Positions 6,423 through 9,473 of a stretch of 9,473 nucleotides of DNA are shown piece by piece (within the stretch, counting starts at the first letter, position 1; every line of letters begins with the position of its first letter). A program made the position numbers and the translations under genes. The DNA is from a bacterium. Its GTDB lineage: Bacteria > Zixibacteria > MSB-5A5 > GN15 > FEB-12. The notes below the pieces were generated by a model. That model ran no database searches and had not been told where the DNA came from. It saw only the letters and a list, made by a program, of their open reading frames with translations. The stretch is from the NCBI GenBank assembly GCA_030612965.1, contig JAUWMW010000070.1, positions 1 through 9,473 of the forward strand, read 5' to 3'.

Positions 6423-6671
6423 TCAGGAACTGCTTTTCCCCTGAATATATTTGACCAGGTTATCGACGGAGTCGAGATTATCGGGAACGAGATCGTCGTC
6501 CTCGACCGTAATCTGAAACGTCTCTTCAAGAAAGCCGACCAACTCAAGAACGCCGGTTGAATCGATTATGCCCAATTCCAGCAGGGATCCGGAGTCGATT
6601 AGCGCAGTAGTATCCTGACCCATCATGAAATTGTCGACAATAAAACCTCTGAGTCGCGCTCGAACGTCCAA
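6423..6671 (-). CDS. Stand-alone acyl carrier protein
   Basis: An 82-residue acidic, helical protein of ordinary carrier-protein size. The phosphopantetheine site is Ser38 in GIIDSTGVLEL; most fatty-acid carriers read DSL here, whereas DST is the form I associate with carriers of specialised pathways that load a substrate through an adenylating ligase. No fatty-acid gene is adjacent: the neighbours are a large AsnB upstream and a hexapeptide acyltransferase downstream. It therefore more likely carries an acyl or aminoacyl group for surface glycan or small-molecule modification than serves in bulk lipid synthesis. The start is TTG at 6671, fixed by a strong GGGAGG ribosome site five bases upstream; the only nearby ATG (6687) is out of frame. 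No loading ligase or phosphopantetheinyl transferase is in the window. Confidence 0.88.
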   Translation of the reverse strand: MDVRARLRGFIVDNFMMGQDTTALIDSGSLLELGIIDSTGVLELVGFLEETFQITVEDDDLVPDNLDSVDNLVKYIQGKSSS

Positions 6672-6676
6672 TCGAA

Positions 6677-6682
6677 CCTCCC
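6677..6682 (-). promoter_or_regulatory. Ribosome binding site that fixes the TTG start of the carrier protein
   Basis: GGGAGG on the minus strand sits five bases before the TTG at 6671. An ATG at 6687 overlaps the site but is in another frame, so translation of the carrier protein must begin at the TTG. Confidence 0.65.
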
Positions 6683-6741
6683 GGTCATGAAATCGTTTCT
6701 CAGTGAAAAGAATCCGGTTTCTTAAAGTTATCGACAGATCG

Positions 6742-6770
6742 AAGTTACAGTAAAGTCCTCATCGCGACAA
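6742..6770 (-). promoter_or_regulatory. Weak candidate promoter ahead of the acyl carrier protein gene
   Basis: In the 130-nt gap after asnB the minus strand reads TTGTCG (6770-6765), 17 nt, then TAACTT (6747-6742). The match is modest, but the long gap would fit an internal promoter for the carrier protein, leaving a leader of about 65 nt. A chance match is quite possible. Confidence 0.27.
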
Positions 6771-6801
6771 GCATTTCTCTTGCGCCCGCTGCGCCTATAG
6801 T

Positions 6802-8793
6802 CTAAACGGACCGTCGGTCATCATGCCATACCGAGTACTCGTCGGACACCGGCGGCGACGGCGGCTCAAACTGATCAACAAAACGTTGAACTATCAGTTG
6901 CGCGGAAAGGATCCCAATAAACGACATGTTATCCTTGAACGACAGGTGCGCATGGGAGAGCCGTGCACACTTGACTTTGAGCTTGCTCACCGCGGACGGC
7001 TTGAACAGTCCCGCCCGGTTCAGCGACTCCTCGGCGAGTAACTCCTCGATGTACGTCGGTCGGTTGTCACAGAAAAAACTGTTGGAATCCGGCGCCATGT
7101 ACGGCTGCTTGACACGATTAACGATACGGCTGGGCAACTCGGCTTTCATGGCCCGTTTCAGCACCGCCTTTTCATTCAGGCCACGTATTTTGTACCATGG
7201 TGGAATTCGGGAGCCAAGTTCTACCACGCGATGATCCAGAAACGGATACCGCCCCTCGACCGAGTTGGCCGCCGACACTCGATCCCCCTGCGAAGAAAGC
7301 AGGTATCCCGACAGCAATGACCGCGCCTCGAGGTATTGGGCACGTAACAGGTGATGCCATCGGCTGAATTGGTCAGGGAGGTCACGCCCGAACACCTCAA
7401 GCGAAGGGTGATCGCCGATCTGCGCTTTTACATCGTCGGTGAAATACTCTTTCAGCTTCACCGTCGTATTTATCCTGGGCAGGTGCGAGAAAAAATACTC
7501 GTCGGTCTGAGACAGACCCTTCTTGTAGAACGTTTCCAGGTAGAAGCGGGCTCGCCCCGGCGACAGCGGCAATGTCGGGTACAGTTTTTTCAGCAACAAG
7601 GGTCGCCACTTCGAATCGGGACGACGTGACCAGAACTTTCGGACTAATGTCTCTTTGAACAGATCGTAGCCACCGAAGATCTCGTCGGCGCCTTCGCCGG
7701 TCAGGACTACTTTGAAATCGTTCCGCCGTACCAGCGCCGACAACAGGTAGAGAGGGGTGGGCGCGGTTCTGACAATCGGCCGTTCGGCATGCCAGATAAC
7801 GTGCGGAAAGTTTTCGGCGATATCCTGATAGGAGCAACTGACCTGATGGTGATTGGTGCCGAGATGATCGGCCATCTCACGCTGGAACTCCGACTCATCG
7901 TATGCCTTATCTTGAAAGGCAATCGAAAATGTCTCCACGCGGGTGTCGGTGAACTGTTTGATCAGCGCCGTGGTGGCCGATGAGTCAAGGCCGCCGGACA
8001 AATACGCCCCTACCGGCACATCGGCTCGCAGCCGCAATCGGACGGAATCTACTAACAGTTCATGAAGCTCCTCGGCCCAGGAGTCGATCGATCGTGAACG
8101 GTCGAACTCGGTCGGGAAGTCCATCGACCACCAACGACCGTTGGTTACCTGCCCGTCTTCGATTTCAAGATAGCATCCGGCCTCGAGTTCGTTGATCCGG
8201 TCAAAAGCGGTGCGCGGCGGCGCCGTCGTCCACCAGGTGAAAATCTCGTCCAGCCCCTTGAGGTCGAGGCGACGAGGAACCGACAGGTCGCAGAAAATCG
8301 ATTTGATCTCAGAGGCAAAAACGAAACGTCCATTGTGCATGGTGTAGAAAACCGGACGGATACCCAACCGATCCCGCGCGACGAACAGAGAACCCTGCTT
8401 CTTATCATAGATGGCGAAGGCAAACTGGCCGTTGAAGCGCGACAGGCATTCACGACCCCATTGCTCGTAGGCATGCACGATCACTTCCGTGTCCGAACGC
8501 GTGCGAAACCTGTGTCCCGCCTTCTCCAGTTCGTCGCGAAGTTCAATGTAGTTGTAAATCTCACCGTTGTACGAGATCCATATCGAACCGTCCTCGTTGC
8601 ACAACGGCTGCGATCCGGTGGAGAGATCGATGATCGACAGACGGGCCTGACCAAGCACACAGCGATCGTCAAGATAGGCGCCGAACTCATCCGGACCACG
8701 GTGGTGCAGGTTCTTGATCATGCGTCCGATCAATTGTCCGTCGGGCAGATCAGTCGTATCATTCAGTTTGAAGTATCCAGCAATCCCACACAT
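6802..8793 (-). CDS. asnB: Glutamine-hydrolysing asparagine synthetase-type amidotransferase (AsnB family)
   Basis: A 663-residue two-domain enzyme. The N-terminal class II glutaminase starts MCGIAGYF; Cys2 is the nucleophile, so the ATG at 8793 is certain. Its glutamine-binding residues are visible at Arg51, Asn76/Gly77/Glu78 (SYNGEIY) and Asp101. The synthetase domain carries the ATP pyrophosphatase loop LSGGLDSS (265-272), GEGADEIFGGY (366-376) and EGRYPFLDHR. Ammonia from glutamine passes to an adenylated carboxylate, giving an amide. The protein is about 100 residues longer than housekeeping E. coli AsnB (554) and resembles the long AsnB proteins common in exopolysaccharide, O-antigen and exosortase-linked loci, so its substrate may be a sugar or carrier-bound acid rather than aspartate. 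No Shine-Dalgarno is visible; TAAGTT lies six bases before the ATG. It starts 62 nt after the NadE-like gene. Confidence 0.9.
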   Translation of the reverse strand: MCGIAGYFKLNDTTDLPDGQLIGRMIKNLHHRGPDEFGAYLDDRCVLGQARLSIIDLSTGSQPLCNEDGSIWISYNGEIYNYIELRDELEKAGHRFRTRSDTEVIVHAYEQWGRECLSRFNGQFAFAIYDKKQGSLFVARDRLGIRPVFYTMHNGRFVFASEIKSIFCDLSVPRRLDLKGLDEIFTWWTTAPPRTAFDRINELEAGCYLEIEDGQVTNGRWWSMDFPTEFDRSRSIDSWAEELHELLVDSVRLRLRADVPVGAYLSGGLDSSATTALIKQFTDTRVETFSIAFQDKAYDESEFQREMADHLGTNHHQVSCSYQDIAENFPHVIWHAERPIVRTAPTPLYLLSALVRRNDFKVVLTGEGADEIFGGYDLFKETLVRKFWSRRPDSKWRPLLLKKLYPTLPLSPGRARFYLETFYKKGLSQTDEYFFSHLPRINTTVKLKEYFTDDVKAQIGDHPSLEVFGRDLPDQFSRWHHLLRAQYLEARSLLSGYLLSSQGDRVSAANSVEGRYPFLDHRVVELGSRIPPWYKIRGLNEKAVLKRAMKAELPSRIVNRVKQPYMAPDSNSFFCDNRPTYIEELLAEESLNRAGLFKPSAVSKLKVKCARLSHAHLSFKDNMSFIGILSAQLIVQRFVDQFEPPSPPVSDEYSVWHDDRRSV

Positions 8794-8855
8794 GGCACAA
8801 ACTTAATCCGTAGGGGAAGACGGCCCATCGGTGGTTCGTAACTGTCGACAACCTG

Positions 8856-9473
8856 CTAATCGATTTCCAGCGGACTCATCCGCAGATACTCGGTGGCGAC
8901 AATCTTGCGCTTGATATTGGCGTACGCCTTCTCTACCTGCTGTTCGGACAGACCCAGCACCGATGCCGCTTTGGCCGGTGAAACGTCGTGCTCCATCGCG
9001 TACCAAAGCATATCCATATTGTAGAAGTCCAGGCCGAAGAAGAACTCCTCCTGAGTGACTTCGGCGGAATAAGTATCGGTGGTCGGCTGCCGCTGTATGA
9101 TCTCATCGGGAACGCCAAGGAACTCGGCCAACTGGAAAACTTGTATCTTGTAGAGATGCGCAATAGGCTTCAGGTCCGCGCCACCGTCGCCGTACTTGAC
9201 GAAGAACCCTTGCTGATGCTCGTCCTTATTGCCGGTGCCGACCACCGCCCAGTTACGAAGCTCGGCGTGATAGTATAGCGTGGTCATACGAAGTCGCTGT
9301 TTCAGATTGGACGCCGCCACCACCTGCAAGTACGCCTTGAGCGGCATGCGTTTGGTCTTCGACTCACCGGCTTCGTTTTCTATGGTGAGGTTGAAGAAGT
9401 TGAACGTTTCCTTCTCCAGGATATTGCCCGGGTTGATGATTTTGGCCTTGTAGCTGTCATCGAACTCAGGGAA
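8856..9473 (-). CDS. NAD+ synthetase-like protein (NadE family), C-terminal part (runs off the right edge)
   Basis: The frame is open from 9473 to a TAG at 8856: 205 residues, lacking the N-terminal part with the SGGxDS ATP loop. What remains matches the C-terminal half of ammonia-dependent NAD synthetase: SNLKQRLRMTTLYYHAE, VVGTGNKDEHQQGFFVKYGD, then GGADLKPIAHLYKIQVFQLAE and LGVPDEIIQRQPTTDTY. These enzymes adenylate the carboxylate of nicotinic acid adenine dinucleotide and convert it to the amide. The stretch after PTTDTY reads SAEVTQEEFFFG, not the canonical GQTDExELG, and there is a polar insertion around TIENEAGESKTKR (partial residues 30-42). Together with its place before asnB and a carrier protein, this suggests a paralogue working on another carboxylate in a surface-glycan pathway, but ordinary NadE cannot be excluded. 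A short tail rich in Glu and Lys ends the protein. Confidence 0.85.
   Translation of the reverse strand, partial: FPEFDDSYKAKIINPGNILEKETFNFFNLTIENEAGESKTKRMPLKAYLQVVAASNLKQRLRMTTLYYHAELRNWAVVGTGNKDEHQQGFFVKYGDGGADLKPIAHLYKIQVFQLAEFLGVPDEIIQRQPTTDTYSAEVTQEEFFFGLDFYNMDMLWYAMEHDVSPAKAASVLGLSEQQVEKAYANIKRKIVATEYLRMSPLEID

Noticed and set aside
8335..8841. A 168-codon plus-strand open frame opposite the start of asnB
   Set aside because: It lies wholly opposite the glutaminase domain of AsnB and its upstream gap, with no motif of its own.

Overview
The window looks like chromosomal DNA from an uncultured Gram-negative bacterium of moderate-to-high GC. A signal-peptide-bearing, aromatic-rich beta-barrel-like protein at the left edge implies an outer membrane. 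Dispersed palindromic repeats in the intergenic DNA are of a kind common in environmental bacterial genomes. My best guess is a lineage of the FCB group or a related candidate phylum (Zixibacteria-like), from overall impression only; there is no rRNA or other decisive marker.

Layout, left to right. (1) Positions 1-785, minus strand: the N-terminal 261 residues of a putative outer-membrane protein, cut by the window edge. (2) 982-3146, minus strand: a two-gene p-aminobenzoate (folate precursor) operon, pabB then pabC, overlapping by 7 nt and followed by a good intrinsic terminator at 857-896. (3) 3147-3287: a divergent promoter region. Both predicted promoters would start transcription almost at the start codons, suggesting leaderless or nearly leaderless mRNAs. 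(4) 3288-4628, plus strand: rarA, a AAA+ ATPase that acts at stalled replication forks. (5) 4629-4865: a gene-free gap between convergent genes, packed with several types of palindromic repeat. (6) 4866-9473, all minus strand: an accessory cluster transcribed from the right edge as NAD synthetase-like gene (partial), large AsnB-type amidotransferase, stand-alone acyl carrier protein, membrane-anchored hexapeptide-repeat acyltransferase and membrane-anchored SGNH/GDSL hydrolase.

How the genes may work together. PabB and PabC together turn chorismate into p-aminobenzoate; the glutaminase subunit PabA is not in the window. The right half resembles gene sets found in surface-polysaccharide loci: two ATP-dependent amide-forming enzymes (NadE-like and AsnB), a carrier protein that could hold an acyl or aminoacyl thioester, an acyltransferase and an esterase-like enzyme. 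I infer a role in amidating and acylating a cell-surface glycan or small molecule. This is the most interesting part of the window, but its substrate cannot be read from the sequence, and the upstream genes that would settle it lie beyond position 9473.

No tRNA, rRNA, CRISPR array, transposase or phage gene was seen.
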